From: Bordetella petrii
GTDB lineage: Bacteria > Pseudomonadota > Gammaproteobacteria > Burkholderiales > Burkholderiaceae_B
NCBI RefSeq assembly: GCF_000067205.1
Contig: NC_010170.1
Coordinates: 1,116,001 to 1,180,000 of the forward strand
Length of the DNA: 64,000 bases
Direction: 5' to 3'
Positions 48,415 to 57,391 of this stretch are shown piece after piece. The stretch's first letter is position 1; the number at the start of each line of letters is the position of its first letter. Position numbers and translations under genes: made by a program. The notes beneath the pieces were generated by a model, which searched no databases, was not told the origin of the DNA, and worked only from the letters and a program-made list of their open reading frames with translations.

Positions 48415-49739
48415 GGCTCAATCGCGATTCCTGTGGAAAGGGCTCATGCCTGAGCGGAAGCATGCAGCCATGGATGGCGGGGTAGATGCCTGAGCTTGGC
48501 GCACAGCAGGTAGCTGATGGCGATCAGGTTGGCGTCGGTGCGATAGCCCTTGGCGCGGGCCTTGGCGGCCTGGATCTGGGCGTTGAAGGCCTCGACCTGG
48601 CCGTTGGACAGGCCGGTGTCGAAATGCCGCAGGATGCCCGTGAGGTGGTCGCGGAGGGTGGCGCCGAGCTTCTTGAAGGGCGTCAGCCGACACCGTCGTG
48701 CCCAAGAGACCCACTTTCGGAGCAGCGGTTCGGCGGTGGGGCGATCCGCTGCCGTCTCGTAGATGCGGCGCAGCGCCTCCTTGAGGCGCCAGGCGCGGGC
48801 GGTCTTCAGCGAGCTGCGCTGCAGCCAATGCATGGTGTGAATCTGCGCTGCGTTCCACCGGCGCGGGGCCTTGAGCGTGCCCCAGCGGCTGTGCTTGAGC
48901 TCCGGGTGGGACTTGACCTCGGCCCGCCGCACCTGATCCAGCGCCTTGTGGGCCAGCGCCACGACGTGGAAGGGGTCGAAGCTGATGGCGGCCTCCGGTG
49001 CGGCCGCCTTCGCCCCGGCCTGATAGGCGCCGGACAGGTCCATGCACCAGTCCGTGACCTGGCCGGCCTTGCCCCCGTGCGCCCTGAGGTCGTGTGTGAA
49101 CCGCGTGAAGGTGGTCTTGTCGCGGCCCGGTGTGGCAAACAGCAGCCGGCGCCGGTCGAGATCATGAAACAGCGTGACGTAGCGCTGGCCTTTGCGGCTG
49201 GCGGTCTCGTCGACACCGACGCGCCGGACCTCGGCGAAGTTCTCCTTCGCCCGCGCGGTATCGACATGCCGGCGCAGGACGCGCCAGATACGGTCATCCG
49301 AGACGCCGACGAGCCGCGCCACATGGGCCACGGGCAGCGAAGCGCACATGGTGACGACAAAGGCTTCCATCAGCATCGAAAAGCCGGAGCCCTTGGCCGC
49401 CCACGGCACCGGTGCCTGCGGGGTCTTGCCGCACGCGCGGCAGGCCACGCGCGGCACGCGGCAATGGATGAACGCCTTGAACTGGAAGAAGTGCAGGTGC
49501 TGCCAGGTGCGCTCCACCCGGTCGTGCACCGGCTGGTCCGCCGCCCCACAGGCCGGACAGGCCAGGCGCGCGGCATCGCACGACACCTCGAAGTGGATCG
49601 CCCCCTCATCCGGACGAAACGACACGCCGTCCACCGCCCACGGCGGCGTCAGCCCCAAAGCCTGGGTGAAGAGTTGTTCTTGCATCCGACAAGGCTGACA
49701 TCATCCGGCGCCCCGTTCCACACCAGACGCGATGGAGCC
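48415..49739 (-). mobile_element. ISL3-family insertion sequence, copy 1
   Basis: 1,325 bp, bounded by inverted ends GGCTCAATCGCGATTC and (reverse) GGCTCCATCGCGTCTGG, and flanked by the direct repeat AAAAAAGG (48407-48414 / 49740-49747). ISL3 elements duplicate 8 bp, so this insertion is intact and recent. It carries one transposase gene. Copy 2 at 56067-57391 has the same length and an identical protein. Confidence 0.95.
48444..49685 (-). CDS. ISL3-family transposase, copy 1
   Basis: 413 aa. The N-terminal zinc-binding part has CPACGAADQPVHDR and RVACRACGKTPQAP (about residues 40-92). The helix-turn-helix region contains ARLVGVSDDRIWRVLRRH. The DDE domain includes VGVDETASRKGQRYVTLFHD (first D, about 170) and a conserved VTDWCMDLSGAYQAG (second D). 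The C-terminus has the usual GQVEAFNAQIQAAKARAKGYR (E). All parts are intact. Confidence 0.95.
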   Translation of the reverse strand: MQEQLFTQALGLTPPWAVDGVSFRPDEGAIHFEVSCDAARLACPACGAADQPVHDRVERTWQHLHFFQFKAFIHCRVPRVACRACGKTPQAPVPWAAKGSGFSMLMEAFVVTMCASLPVAHVARLVGVSDDRIWRVLRRHVDTARAKENFAEVRRVGVDETASRKGQRYVTLFHDLDRRRLLFATPGRDKTTFTRFTHDLRAHGGKAGQVTDWCMDLSGAYQAGAKAAAPEAAISFDPFHVVALAHKALDQVRRAEVKSHPELKHSRWGTLKAPRRWNAAQIHTMHWLQRSSLKTARAWRLKEALRRIYETAADRPTAEPLLRKWVSWARRCRLTPFKKLGATLRDHLTGILRHFDTGLSNGQVEAFNAQIQAAKARAKGYRTDANLIAISYLLCAKLRHLPRHPWLHASAQA

Positions 49740-50039
49740 AAAAAAGGCGATCTACGTCAGTGAGTTCGCCTCGGCCAGCATTGTAGGCATGACCTTAGCG
49801 GAAGCACAGCCGATTTTGCGTTTTTTGTTCGAGCACAGTACGCAGCCGGAGTTCACCTACCGCCATAGTTGCCAGCCGGGTGACTTGATGATCTGGGATA
49901 ACCGCTGCGCCATTCATCTCGCACTCGACGACTACGACCACGGCTACGCGCGCAGGCTCTATCGAACCACTATCCTCGGGACGCCTACGGGCCGCCTTGT
50001 TGACGAAAAAGACCTAGTCACCTAAGTTAAGGAACACTC

Positions 50040-50615
50040 ATGACACATGAGTCTCTATTCTCCCCGGCGCGCGTCGCGGATCGTCTTGAGATCCAGGACT
50101 GCATGTACCGCTGGTGCCGGGCGGTCGATCGCCTTGATCTGGATGCTATCCGCGATGTTTTCCATCCTGATGCGACGGACGATCACGGCCCTTATACGGG
50201 CGATATCGAAGGCCTGATTGAGTGGATCGGCGTACGCCACCAGCCTATTCCTTTCTCGGTGCACATTGTGTCGAACATGTTGATCGAGTTTGCTGACACT
50301 GACATCGCGGTGGTTGAAAGCTACGTGCAGACGGTGCAGCACTATCCGGTGGAAGCCAAGTCGAGCCTAGCGGATCTGGCAGCGGGTTCCGAAGGCGAGG
50401 CCGGAAAGCCTTCGCAACTCTTCTCCTTTGCTCGCTACGTGGACCGCTTCGAGCGTCGTAATGGTGCATGGAAGATCATAAGGCGTACGCTGGTTCAAGG
50501 TCAAAAGCTGATCATGTCCCCTGAAATAGCGACGCCTCCGTCTAATTGGCCTCAGTCTCGTCGCGATCGCAACGATTTTGTTTATCAGGCTCGCTTCGAA
50601 GCGGGGCTAAAGTGA
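50040..50615 (+). CDS. SnoaL-like / NTF2-like fold protein
   Basis: 191 aa, ATG at 50040 after AAGGA. The domain start DRLEIQDCMYRWCRAVDRLDLDAIRDVFHPDATDDHG (in outline; IQD-MYRWCRAVD, DxFHPDA) is that of SnoaL_4 proteins. HIVSNMLIEFADTDIAVVESYV follows. A C-terminal extension carries NGAWKIIRRTLVQG. Proteins of this kind act as small cyclases, dehydratases or isomerases, or as beta-subunit-like partners of dioxygenases. It follows the dioxygenase stop by 14 bases, so they formed one operon. Confidence 0.88.
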   Translation: MTHESLFSPARVADRLEIQDCMYRWCRAVDRLDLDAIRDVFHPDATDDHGPYTGDIEGLIEWIGVRHQPIPFSVHIVSNMLIEFADTDIAVVESYVQTVQHYPVEAKSSLADLAAGSEGEAGKPSQLFSFARYVDRFERRNGAWKIIRRTLVQGQKLIMSPEIATPPSNWPQSRRDRNDFVYQARFEAGLK

Positions 50616-51338
50616 GGGCGCCAACCATCCTAGTTAGAGGCGCGTCGCTTCGAATTCCTTGGCCCTTCACGAGAGGGAAGATAGTGAACCGCGCGCATCG
50701 CGATCAAAGCGGCTGCTCAATTACTCCGAATTGGTCGTAACCGTCCCGCTACTATCCTCCAACTCGTGGGAAGATGCTGCGAGAGTCGCCCCGGCAATGG
50801 AGCCAGACGTAAAGGCGGTTCTGATCGATGACCGAGTGACTACTCACGCAGAATACGGAAGACATGCAATCGATATGAGCCTTTTCGATGCGGTTGGCTT
50901 GGACCGCGCGTACCGGACCGTGTGGTTCGTCCTGCATGAGCGCGGCGCGCTTGCCAATGAAGATAGAGCTCTGGCTTCCGGTGTTGGCGGCGGTCTTGGC
51001 CTTGCCTGCATCAACCTCGCACACACGTTCCGTGTGCAGGTGTTAGCTGGCATCTGCGGTGCAAAGACTTTGTCCCAAGTCGGGTCGTCTGGGACCGAGG
51101 TCCTCATAGATATCTTGGCCGTCTATGTACGCGATGAGGTCAATGCTTGTGTCCTTGCATCAACACAGAATCCTGGTGTCAGCCTGATCGGCAGTCAAGT
51201 GGGCGCGACGACGTATTTGACGCAGACATACGTGCACTCGTTTCGTCGTGTCAGACGGCTGTCGGTGGCTTTGCGCGCAACGACATTCCTCACGTCGAAA
51301 TATCTTCGCGTTCGCCGAATTCTCTCAGGGCACTAGGT
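50612..51338 (+). pseudogene. Decayed medium-chain dehydrogenase / quinone oxidoreductase
   Basis: A 225-codon open frame (from 50659) shows a recognisable but damaged MDR pattern: a DDRVTTHAEYGRHAID segment, then AYRTVWFVLHERGALA, the nucleotide-binding loop as ASGVGGGLGLACINLAHTF (normally GAxGGVGxAAxQLA), and LSQVGSSGTEVLIDILAVYVRDEV where relatives have LGADxxINY. The N-terminal GroES-like part is in another frame and the last third is missing. The gene lies between the SnoaL-like gene and the HyuA fragment. Confidence 0.6.
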
Positions 51339-51446
51339 TCCTTTTGTCCGGCTATTCCGGCTGAGTCGTGCTGCCTGTGGAATTAAGCGATATGGTCCGA
51401 CATTACTGAAAAGTCATCCTCAACCAGTAACTAGAACGAGCTGACG

Positions 51447-51713
51447 ATGGAGCGAGACCTGAAACATTTGATCGCCATCGACGTTGGTGGAACTTTCACT
51501 GACCTGGCGTCCTTCAACCGCGAGACGGGTGAAGTTCGTTCAGCCAAGAGACTTACCAACTACGGAAATTTCTTCGAATCAATCGCCCAATGCCTCAAGG
51601 ATGCCGGCGTACCGCTTGAAGAATCGCAGAGTTTCAAGCACGGTACCACGTTGGTGATTAATGCACTGCTCGAGCGCCGCGGCGCGCGCATTGCGTTGGT
51701 CACGACGCGCGGT
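51447..51713 (+). pseudogene. hyuA: HyuA (hydantoinase/oxoprolinase A) N-terminal fragment
   Basis: 89 codons from the ATG at 51447: LIAIDVGGTFTDLASFNRET (about 7-26) is the ATP-binding start of the Hydant_A_N domain, and FKHGTTLVINALLERRGARIALVTTRG ends the fragment. The last five bases (GCGGT, 51709-51713) are the target duplication of the IS3 element that follows. The other half lies at 57392-59112 in inverted orientation; joined through one GCGGT the frame is continuous (VTTRG-FRDIVEIARG). Confidence 0.88.
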
Positions 51714-51788
51714 CCCCCGCTGTCAGAATAGTTGGAACCTCAGTTGCTGTTAGAGTCCCAAACCATTGGGGGCAAAGAGAAGGTTCCG

Positions 51789-52280
51789 ATGAAGTATTCC
51801 GCAGAACGCCGGGAAGCCATCCTGAAGAAGTTACTGGCCCCGCACAACCGCACGGTCTCCGACCTGGCACGCGAAGAAGGCATTTCCGAGGCCACGATCT
51901 ATAACTGGCGCAAACAGGCCCGCGGCCAGGGCCGTTTGTTGCCAGACCAGGCGTCGGACAGCGAGGGCTGGAGCTCGCAGGACAAGTTCAACGCCGTGCT
52001 GGAAAGCGCTGCGCTGTCCGAAGTGGAGCTGGCCGAGTACTGCCGGCGCCGGGGACTGTATGCCGAGCAGTTGCGCCGCTGGCGAACGAGTTGCGAGCAG
52101 GCCAACGCGCAGAGCCAGAGCGCCGCCCGGCAGGAGGCCGACGCGCTCAAGGCTGAACGTCGCCGCACGCGCGATTTGGAGCGCGAGCTGCGCCGCAAGA
52201 ACGCCGCGCTGGCTGAGACGGCAGCATTGCTGACCTTGCGAAAAAAAGCCCGGGCGATCTGGGGGGACGAGGAAGAATGA
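51789..52280 (+). CDS. IS3-type transposase OrfA (copy 1)
   Basis: 163 aa from the ATG at 51789. Helix-turn-helix YSAERREAILKKLLAPHNRT-VSDLAREEGISEATIYNWRKQ (about 3-45), followed by a long helical region that ends in RLDLERELRRKNAALAETAALL, the leucine-zipper-like part. It is typical of long IS3 OrfA proteins. Confidence 0.88.
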   Translation: MKYSAERREAILKKLLAPHNRTVSDLAREEGISEATIYNWRKQARGQGRLLPDQASDSEGWSSQDKFNAVLESAALSEVELAEYCRRRGLYAEQLRRWRTSCEQANAQSQSAARQEADALKAERRRTRDLERELRRKNAALAETAALLTLRKKARAIWGDEEE

Positions 52281-53341
52281 CCAATGCCCAGGATCGCCGT
52301 CAAGCTGTAGCGTTGGTCGATGAGGCTCGCCAGGCCGGTGCACGCTTGCAGAGCGCATGCATCGAACTCGGTATCGGCTTGAACACTTATCGTCGCTGGG
52401 CGACGGGCGATGAGGACAGACGCCCGCACGCCATACATGCCACGCCATCGCATGCACTGACAGACGCCGAGCGCCAGGCCGTGCTGCAGGCCTGCCACCG
52501 TCCCGAGTTCGCCAGCCTGCCGCCGGCGCAGATCGTGGTACGGCTGCTCGATGAAGAGGGCCGGTACCTGGCGTCGGAGTCGACCTTCTATCGCGTGCTG
52601 CGCCAAGCCGATGAGCAGCACCGCCGTGGCCGGGCGCGCGCGCCACGTCACGCTGGAGCACCACGGCGCCACTGTGCCGACGCACCCAACCAGCTCTGGA
52701 GCTGGGACGTCACGTACCTGCATACGCGTATCCGCGGCCGGTTCTATTACCTGTATCTGATCCTGGACATCTACAGCCGGAAAATCGTCGGGGCCGAGGT
52801 GTTTGAATCGGAGAACATGGCCAACAGTGCCACCATCATCCAGCGCGCCGTGCTGCGCGAGCAGTGTCAGCACCGACCCCTGGTATTGCATGCCGATAAT
52901 GGTAGCGCCATGAAAGGCTCGACCTTGCAGGTCACGCTCGAGAAGCTGGGCATTACCGCCTCGCACAGCCGACCCCAGGTATCCAACGACAACGCGTATT
53001 CCGAGGCCCTGTTCCGCACCTGCAAGTACCGGCCCGGTTACCCGATCGACGGCTTTGCAAGCGTGCAGGCCGCACGCCTGTGGGTGCATCAGTTCATCCA
53101 CTGGTACAACCATGAGCATCGCCACAGCGCCATTCGCTACTTGGCTCCGGCGCAGCGTCATGCGGGCCTGGATGCCCCCATTCTGCAAGCCCGACAGCGC
53201 CTGTACCAACAAGCCAGGCAACGCCACCCAGCACGATGGTCGGGAAAACTACGCAACTGGCAGCCCATCGGCAGCGTCTGGCTCAACCCCGAGCCGGATC
53301 AACATGAGCAAGACACCGATCCAGTATTAGAGGCCGCATGA
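52277..53341 (+). CDS. IS3-type transposase OrfB (copy 1)
   Basis: 354 aa with the rve integrase core: LWSWDVTYLHTRIRG (first D, about 138), LVLHADNGSAMKG (second D, about 205) and SNDNAYSEALFRTCKYRPGYP (E, about 240). It starts within the OrfA stop (ATGA), so translation is coupled. Intact. Confidence 0.93.
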   Translation: MTNAQDRRQAVALVDEARQAGARLQSACIELGIGLNTYRRWATGDEDRRPHAIHATPSHALTDAERQAVLQACHRPEFASLPPAQIVVRLLDEEGRYLASESTFYRVLRQADEQHRRGRARAPRHAGAPRRHCADAPNQLWSWDVTYLHTRIRGRFYYLYLILDIYSRKIVGAEVFESENMANSATIIQRAVLREQCQHRPLVLHADNGSAMKGSTLQVTLEKLGITASHSRPQVSNDNAYSEALFRTCKYRPGYPIDGFASVQAARLWVHQFIHWYNHEHRHSAIRYLAPAQRHAGLDAPILQARQRLYQQARQRHPARWSGKLRNWQPIGSVWLNPEPDQHEQDTDPVLEAA

Positions 53342-54056
53342 ATCAGGTTCCAACTGCCTTGACAGACGCCGAATGAGTAGACACATCAATAACGGAGAAA
53401 AGTAAACCCCCGCGATGTCGACTTCGCCGATCATTCTGCATACCTCCACGGAGGAGATTTTTCAAACAATGCGAGGCGTAGTCCAACCAAACCTCTCACT
53501 AACGCGTCCGGTGCTCGGCTTCCCGCCTTGCACGTGGCAGTTAGCGCATCGTCGATACGGTTGAGCAAAGTATGCGAACCACGGTCCATGAGTTCCAAGC
53601 GAGCCTCGGTTAGCAGCGACTCGCTAGCTTCGCGAAGTTCATCAGTCAAACTGGCACATGTCTGGCGAATAGTCCCAATCGCTATGCCGGCCCGCAGCCA
53701 AGATAATAGGTTGGTACTTTGGTCATTGTGCGCGGGGTGCCTACTAGTAATACTGGATATGCGATCCAGCGATCGATTTCCATAGCCTTCCAGAGCACGG
53801 GGATTCGCCTGTTGCGTCAGAACTGCAATGTCACGGCGCTCCTGCCGGCGCAAACGGTCGGCCGTGTGCGAAGCCCCCATCTTCCTGACTATATGGATAC
53901 ATAGCGAGCCAGTATAAATTCCAATTAGGGTCGAAGAGCTTGCGTCAAGGAAAGTACCAAAGTCCAGCGGCGTATAGACTGCCTGCAAATTTATGTTGCT
54001 CAAACCGATTCCCAACAGCAAGATGAATCGCCCCGGTTTTCGCGGAGGCTGTTTGG

Positions 54057-54914
54057 TTAAAGTAAAACGGCCTCACCGGCGGATGTGCCGAGTTGGTTGT
54101 AGTAGTTTGCCTCAGCCTCAGCCGGCGGGATATAGCCGATGGATGAGTGCAGGCGTTGATGGTTGAACCAGGCAACCCATTCCAAGGTTGCCAGCTCGAC
54201 AGATTCCCTGGTTTTCCAGGGTGCGCGACGGTGAATTAGTTCAGCCTTGTACAAGCCGTTGATGGTCTCGGCCAAGGCGTTGTCGTAACTGTCACCACGG
54301 CTACCCACGGACGGCTCGATGCCCGCTTCGGCCAGGCGCTCGCTATAGCGGATACTGACGTATTGCGACCCTCTGTCGGAGTGATGGGTTAGAGAACCAT
54401 CGTTGCCGGGCTGACGGGCATATAGAGCCTGCTCCAGCGCATCAAGCACGAAGTCCGTCGTCATCGACTTGCTCACTCGCCAGCCGACGATGCGCCGGGC
54501 GTAGACGTCGATGACGAAGGCCACGTACAGCCAACCCTGCCAGGTCGAGACGTAGGTGAAGTCCGAGACCCAGAGCTGATTGGGGCGATCGGCCCGGAAC
54601 TGCCGGTTGACCCGATCCACTGGACGGCTGGCCGCATCATCAGCGATGGTCGTTCGCAGCCGCTTGCCGCGCCGCACGCCTTGCAGGCCCTGAGCGCGCA
54701 TCAGCCGTTCGACCGTACAACGGGCCACCCTCACGCCTTCGCGGTTCAACTGCCGCCAGACCTTGTCGGCGCCGTAGACGCGATAGTTCTCCTGCCAGAC
54801 TCGCTGGACGTGTGGCATGAGCCGTTCGTCGCGGCGGGCACGGTCGCTGCGCCGCGCCGGATCGCGCAGCCGCGCAGCATGGCGCCGATAGGCCGACGAG
54901 GCAACCTGCAACAC
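54057..54914 (-). CDS. IS3-type transposase OrfB (type II)
   Basis: 285 codons are open from 54914; the true OrfB reading extends upstream in the same phase to about 54990 (VVNTYIDRHREVYGVEPICK) and is reached by frameshift from OrfA. Catalytic residues: LWVSDFTYVSTWQGW (D), LTHHSDRGSQYVS (D), GDSYDNALAETINGLYK (E). Intact. Confidence 0.92.
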   Translation of the reverse strand: MLQVASSAYRRHAARLRDPARRSDRARRDERLMPHVQRVWQENYRVYGADKVWRQLNREGVRVARCTVERLMRAQGLQGVRRGKRLRTTIADDAASRPVDRVNRQFRADRPNQLWVSDFTYVSTWQGWLYVAFVIDVYARRIVGWRVSKSMTTDFVLDALEQALYARQPGNDGSLTHHSDRGSQYVSIRYSERLAEAGIEPSVGSRGDSYDNALAETINGLYKAELIHRRAPWKTRESVELATLEWVAWFNHQRLHSSIGYIPPAEAEANYYNQLGTSAGEAVLL

Positions 54915-54967
54915 CTTGCAGATCGGCTCGACCCCGTAAACCTCCCGGTGCCGGTCGATGTAGGTGT

Positions 54968-55297
54968 TTACGACTTCAGTTTGCGGTCGAGCTCCGCCTG
55001 CGCGAAAAAAGCGCTGGCCGTGCGCAGGATGTCGTTGGCCCGGCGCAGTTCACGAACCTCACGCTCCAGGGTCTTGATGCGTTCTCGCTCGCTGGTGGTG
55101 ACGCCTTCGCGCTGCCCGCTGTCGACTTCGTGGCGCTTGACCCAGGTCAGCAGCGTCTGCGCCGAGCAGCCGATCTTAGGCGCGATGGACTCGACCGCCA
55201 CCCACAGCGACGGGTACTCGCTGCGGGACTCCTGCACCAGGCGCACGGCGCGCTCGCGCACTTCCGGGGAAAACTTGTTCGCGTTGTTCTTGCTCAT
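54968..55297 (-). CDS. IS3-type transposase OrfA (type II)
   Basis: 109 aa from the ATG at 55297 (an in-frame ATG at 55306 is possible). KFSPEVRERAVRLVQESRSE (about 7-26), SIAPKIGCSAQTLLTWVKRHE and the leucine-zipper helix IKTLEREVRELRRANDILRT are typical of the IS3/IS51 group. It ends shortly behind FFAQAELDRK, where the ribosome would shift into OrfB. Confidence 0.9.
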   Translation of the reverse strand: MSKNNANKFSPEVRERAVRLVQESRSEYPSLWVAVESIAPKIGCSAQTLLTWVKRHEVDSGQREGVTTSERERIKTLEREVRELRRANDILRTASAFFAQAELDRKLKS

Positions 55298-56066
55298 GGC
55301 TCGCATTCTCTCAAGAGTAGGAGCCTCCGCAAAACCCGGGGCGATTCAAGATGGCTAAGGGGTTAGAGGCTGCCCAAGCGCCCAGTGGCAACATGACGAG
55401 AGCCATGACCAAGACAAAGCTAGGAAAGTCCTGTGCAAAGGGCAGCAGTCCATAGCTCAACCCGGCTCCCATCAGGAGCGCCATAATTCCGAACTTGAGA
55501 AAAGTGAAAATTGCTTTTCCTGCCTCATCGGCGCCGCCAAAAAACGCCAATGCCACTGTTCCCATCAACAGAGCGTTCGGCCCCTGACTCCACCCCGTTA
55601 CCCACCACAATGTGCAGAGAACCGTATAGCCCAGCAAAATACCTGCGGAAACGCGTAGCGCGACATCGAAGTCAGGCCATAATGGAAACGCTCTGGTCTG
55701 CCATACTTGATTGGCCAAGTTCGGTTCCAGTGGTGTGCGCGACTCCAGCGCGGCATATATGCGGCGCACCTCTGACCACAAGCGCAATATGTCTGAAACT
55801 AGTTCAATAAAGTTATCCTGAAGTAGGCGATCCCACGGATGGCTTGAATGGGCTTCAACCAACAGCGAGTTATGGCCCTGTTCGAGAAACTCAGAATCGG
55901 CAATTTGCCCAGCTTTCGCTCTTTGAGCAACCTCCTGTTTCCATGTGGCGAGCGCGCCCGGCCATCCCCCAGGGTGGTTGGCTGAATAGGATTCTATAGC
56001 GGAAAGCATCGGAACCATCCGCAACAAACGTCTTTGAATCGCGAAGACGCTGTGGCGCTCCCATTT

Positions 56067-57391
56067 GGCTCAATCGCGATTCCTGTGGAAAGGGCTCATG
56101 CCTGAGCGGAAGCATGCAGCCATGGATGGCGGGGTAGATGCCTGAGCTTGGCGCACAGCAGGTAGCTGATGGCGATCAGGTTGGCGTCGGTGCGATAGCC
56201 CTTGGCGCGGGCCTTGGCGGCCTGGATCTGGGCGTTGAAGGCCTCGACCTGGCCGTTGGACAGGCCGGTGTCGAAATGCCGCAGGATGCCCGTGAGGTGG
56301 TCGCGGAGGGTGGCGCCGAGCTTCTTGAAGGGCGTCAGCCGACACCGTCGTGCCCAAGAGACCCACTTTCGGAGCAGCGGTTCGGCGGTGGGGCGATCCG
56401 CTGCCGTCTCGTAGATGCGGCGCAGCGCCTCCTTGAGGCGCCAGGCGCGGGCGGTCTTCAGCGAGCTGCGCTGCAGCCAATGCATGGTGTGAATCTGCGC
56501 TGCGTTCCACCGGCGCGGGGCCTTGAGCGTGCCCCAGCGGCTGTGCTTGAGCTCCGGGTGGGACTTGACCTCGGCCCGCCGCACCTGATCCAGCGCCTTG
56601 TGGGCCAGCGCCACGACGTGGAAGGGGTCGAAGCTGATGGCGGCCTCCGGTGCGGCCGCCTTCGCCCCGGCCTGATAGGCGCCGGACAGGTCCATGCACC
56701 AGTCCGTGACCTGGCCGGCCTTGCCCCCGTGCGCCCTGAGGTCGTGTGTGAACCGCGTGAAGGTGGTCTTGTCGCGGCCCGGTGTGGCAAACAGCAGCCG
56801 GCGCCGGTCGAGATCATGAAACAGCGTGACGTAGCGCTGGCCTTTGCGGCTGGCGGTCTCGTCGACACCGACGCGCCGGACCTCGGCGAAGTTCTCCTTC
56901 GCCCGCGCGGTATCGACATGCCGGCGCAGGACGCGCCAGATACGGTCATCCGAGACGCCGACGAGCCGCGCCACATGGGCCACGGGCAGCGAAGCGCACA
57001 TGGTGACGACAAAGGCTTCCATCAGCATCGAAAAGCCGGAGCCCTTGGCCGCCCACGGCACCGGTGCCTGCGGGGTCTTGCCGCACGCGCGGCAGGCCAC
57101 GCGCGGCACGCGGCAATGGATGAACGCCTTGAACTGGAAGAAGTGCAGGTGCTGCCAGGTGCGCTCCACCCGGTCGTGCACCGGCTGGTCCGCCGCCCCA
57201 CAGGCCGGACAGGCCAGGCGCGCGGCATCGCACGACACCTCGAAGTGGATCGCCCCCTCATCCGGACGAAACGACACGCCGTCCACCGCCCACGGCGGCG
57301 TCAGCCCCAAAGCCTGGGTGAAGAGTTGTTCTTGCATCCGACAAGGCTGACATCATCCGGCGCCCCGTTCCACACCAGACGCGATGGAGCC
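56067..57391 (-). mobile_element. ISL3-family insertion sequence, copy 2, without target duplication
   Basis: Same length (1,325 bp), ends and orientation as copy 1. The flanks (TCCCATTT on the left, ATATATCG on the right) do not match. Its left flank is the truncated exporter gene and its right flank is hyuA, cut near its 3' end. The element therefore marks a deletion or recombination junction. Confidence 0.93.
56096..57337 (-). CDS. ISL3-family transposase, copy 2
   Basis: 413 aa, identical to the copy at 48444-49685. Intact, so both copies could be active and could serve as sites for homologous recombination. Confidence 0.95.
   Translation of the reverse strand: MQEQLFTQALGLTPPWAVDGVSFRPDEGAIHFEVSCDAARLACPACGAADQPVHDRVERTWQHLHFFQFKAFIHCRVPRVACRACGKTPQAPVPWAAKGSGFSMLMEAFVVTMCASLPVAHVARLVGVSDDRIWRVLRRHVDTARAKENFAEVRRVGVDETASRKGQRYVTLFHDLDRRRLLFATPGRDKTTFTRFTHDLRAHGGKAGQVTDWCMDLSGAYQAGAKAAAPEAAISFDPFHVVALAHKALDQVRRAEVKSHPELKHSRWGTLKAPRRWNAAQIHTMHWLQRSSLKTARAWRLKEALRRIYETAADRPTAEPLLRKWVSWARRCRLTPFKKLGATLRDHLTGILRHFDTGLSNGQVEAFNAQIQAAKARAKGYRTDANLIAISYLLCAKLRHLPRHPWLHASAQA

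Larger units (their letters stand above)
47841..50025 (+). pseudogene. TauD/TfdA-family Fe(II)/2-oxoglutarate dioxygenase interrupted by ISL3
   Basis: Parts 47841-48414 and 49748-50025. Removing the IS and one copy of the 8-bp duplication AAAAAAGG joins HPETGKK to AIYVSEF and gives a 283-aa protein, a normal length for the family. The metal-binding H-x-D is QWHSDMSH (about residue 104), and the distal His and the Arg are in RCAIHLALDDY and ARRLYRTTI (near the C-terminus). It would hydroxylate or cleave a small substrate such as a taurine-, phenoxyacetate- or other carboxylate-type compound; the specificity cannot be told. The ATG at 47841 follows AAGGAAAGAG. It is the first gene behind the LysR-type promoter. 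Confidence 0.85.
51714..53370 (+). mobile_element. IS3-family element (type I), copy 1
   Basis: 1,657 bp, same length as copy 2. Left end CCCCCGCTGTCAGAATAG, right end CCTTGACAGACGCC. The left flank is GCGGT in hyuA. The right flank (GAATG, 53371-53375) does not repeat it, so the two flanks of this copy were not neighbours before. OrfA and OrfB overlap by four bases (ATGA). Confidence 0.88.
54024..55348 (-). mobile_element. IS3-family element (type II), intact
   Basis: 1,325 bp with inverted ends TGAATCGCCCCGG-GTTTTGCGGAGGCT (26 of about 28 bases match) and 3-bp target duplication AGA (54021-54023 / 55349-55351). It carries OrfA and OrfB on the - strand in overlapping phases, a programmed frameshift arrangement. 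Confidence 0.92.
53431..56066 (-). pseudogene. FUSC-type aromatic-acid exporter, 5'-truncated and interrupted by an IS3 element
   Basis: Parts 56066-55349 and 54020-53431 on the - strand join exactly if the IS and one AGA duplication are removed (AIL-LLGIGLSNI). The 436 remaining codons have a hydrophilic region, then a membrane block ALRVSAGILLGYTVLCTLWW-VTG-WSQGPNALLMGTVALAFF, further helices and a cytoplasmic C-terminus. This is the FUSC / AaeB-like pattern of efflux pumps for aromatic acids. The N-terminal membrane domain is missing: the frame is open to the end of ISL3 copy 2 at 56067, where a deletion ended. Confidence 0.75.

Noticed and set aside
48486..49763. 425-codon + strand frame inside ISL3 (also 56138-57430)
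   Set aside because: Antisense to the transposase gene. It runs out of the element into unrelated flanks, differently in each copy.
51899..53227. 442-codon - strand frame inside the IS3 type I element (also 59256-60584)
   Set aside because: Antisense to OrfA/OrfB, which hold the catalytic residues; repeated only because the IS is repeated.
51714..53370. Composite transposon made of the inverted IS3 type I copies carrying 53371-59112
   Set aside because: The flanking target repeats show that the copies share one hyuA target through inversion; no duplication flanks the whole segment.
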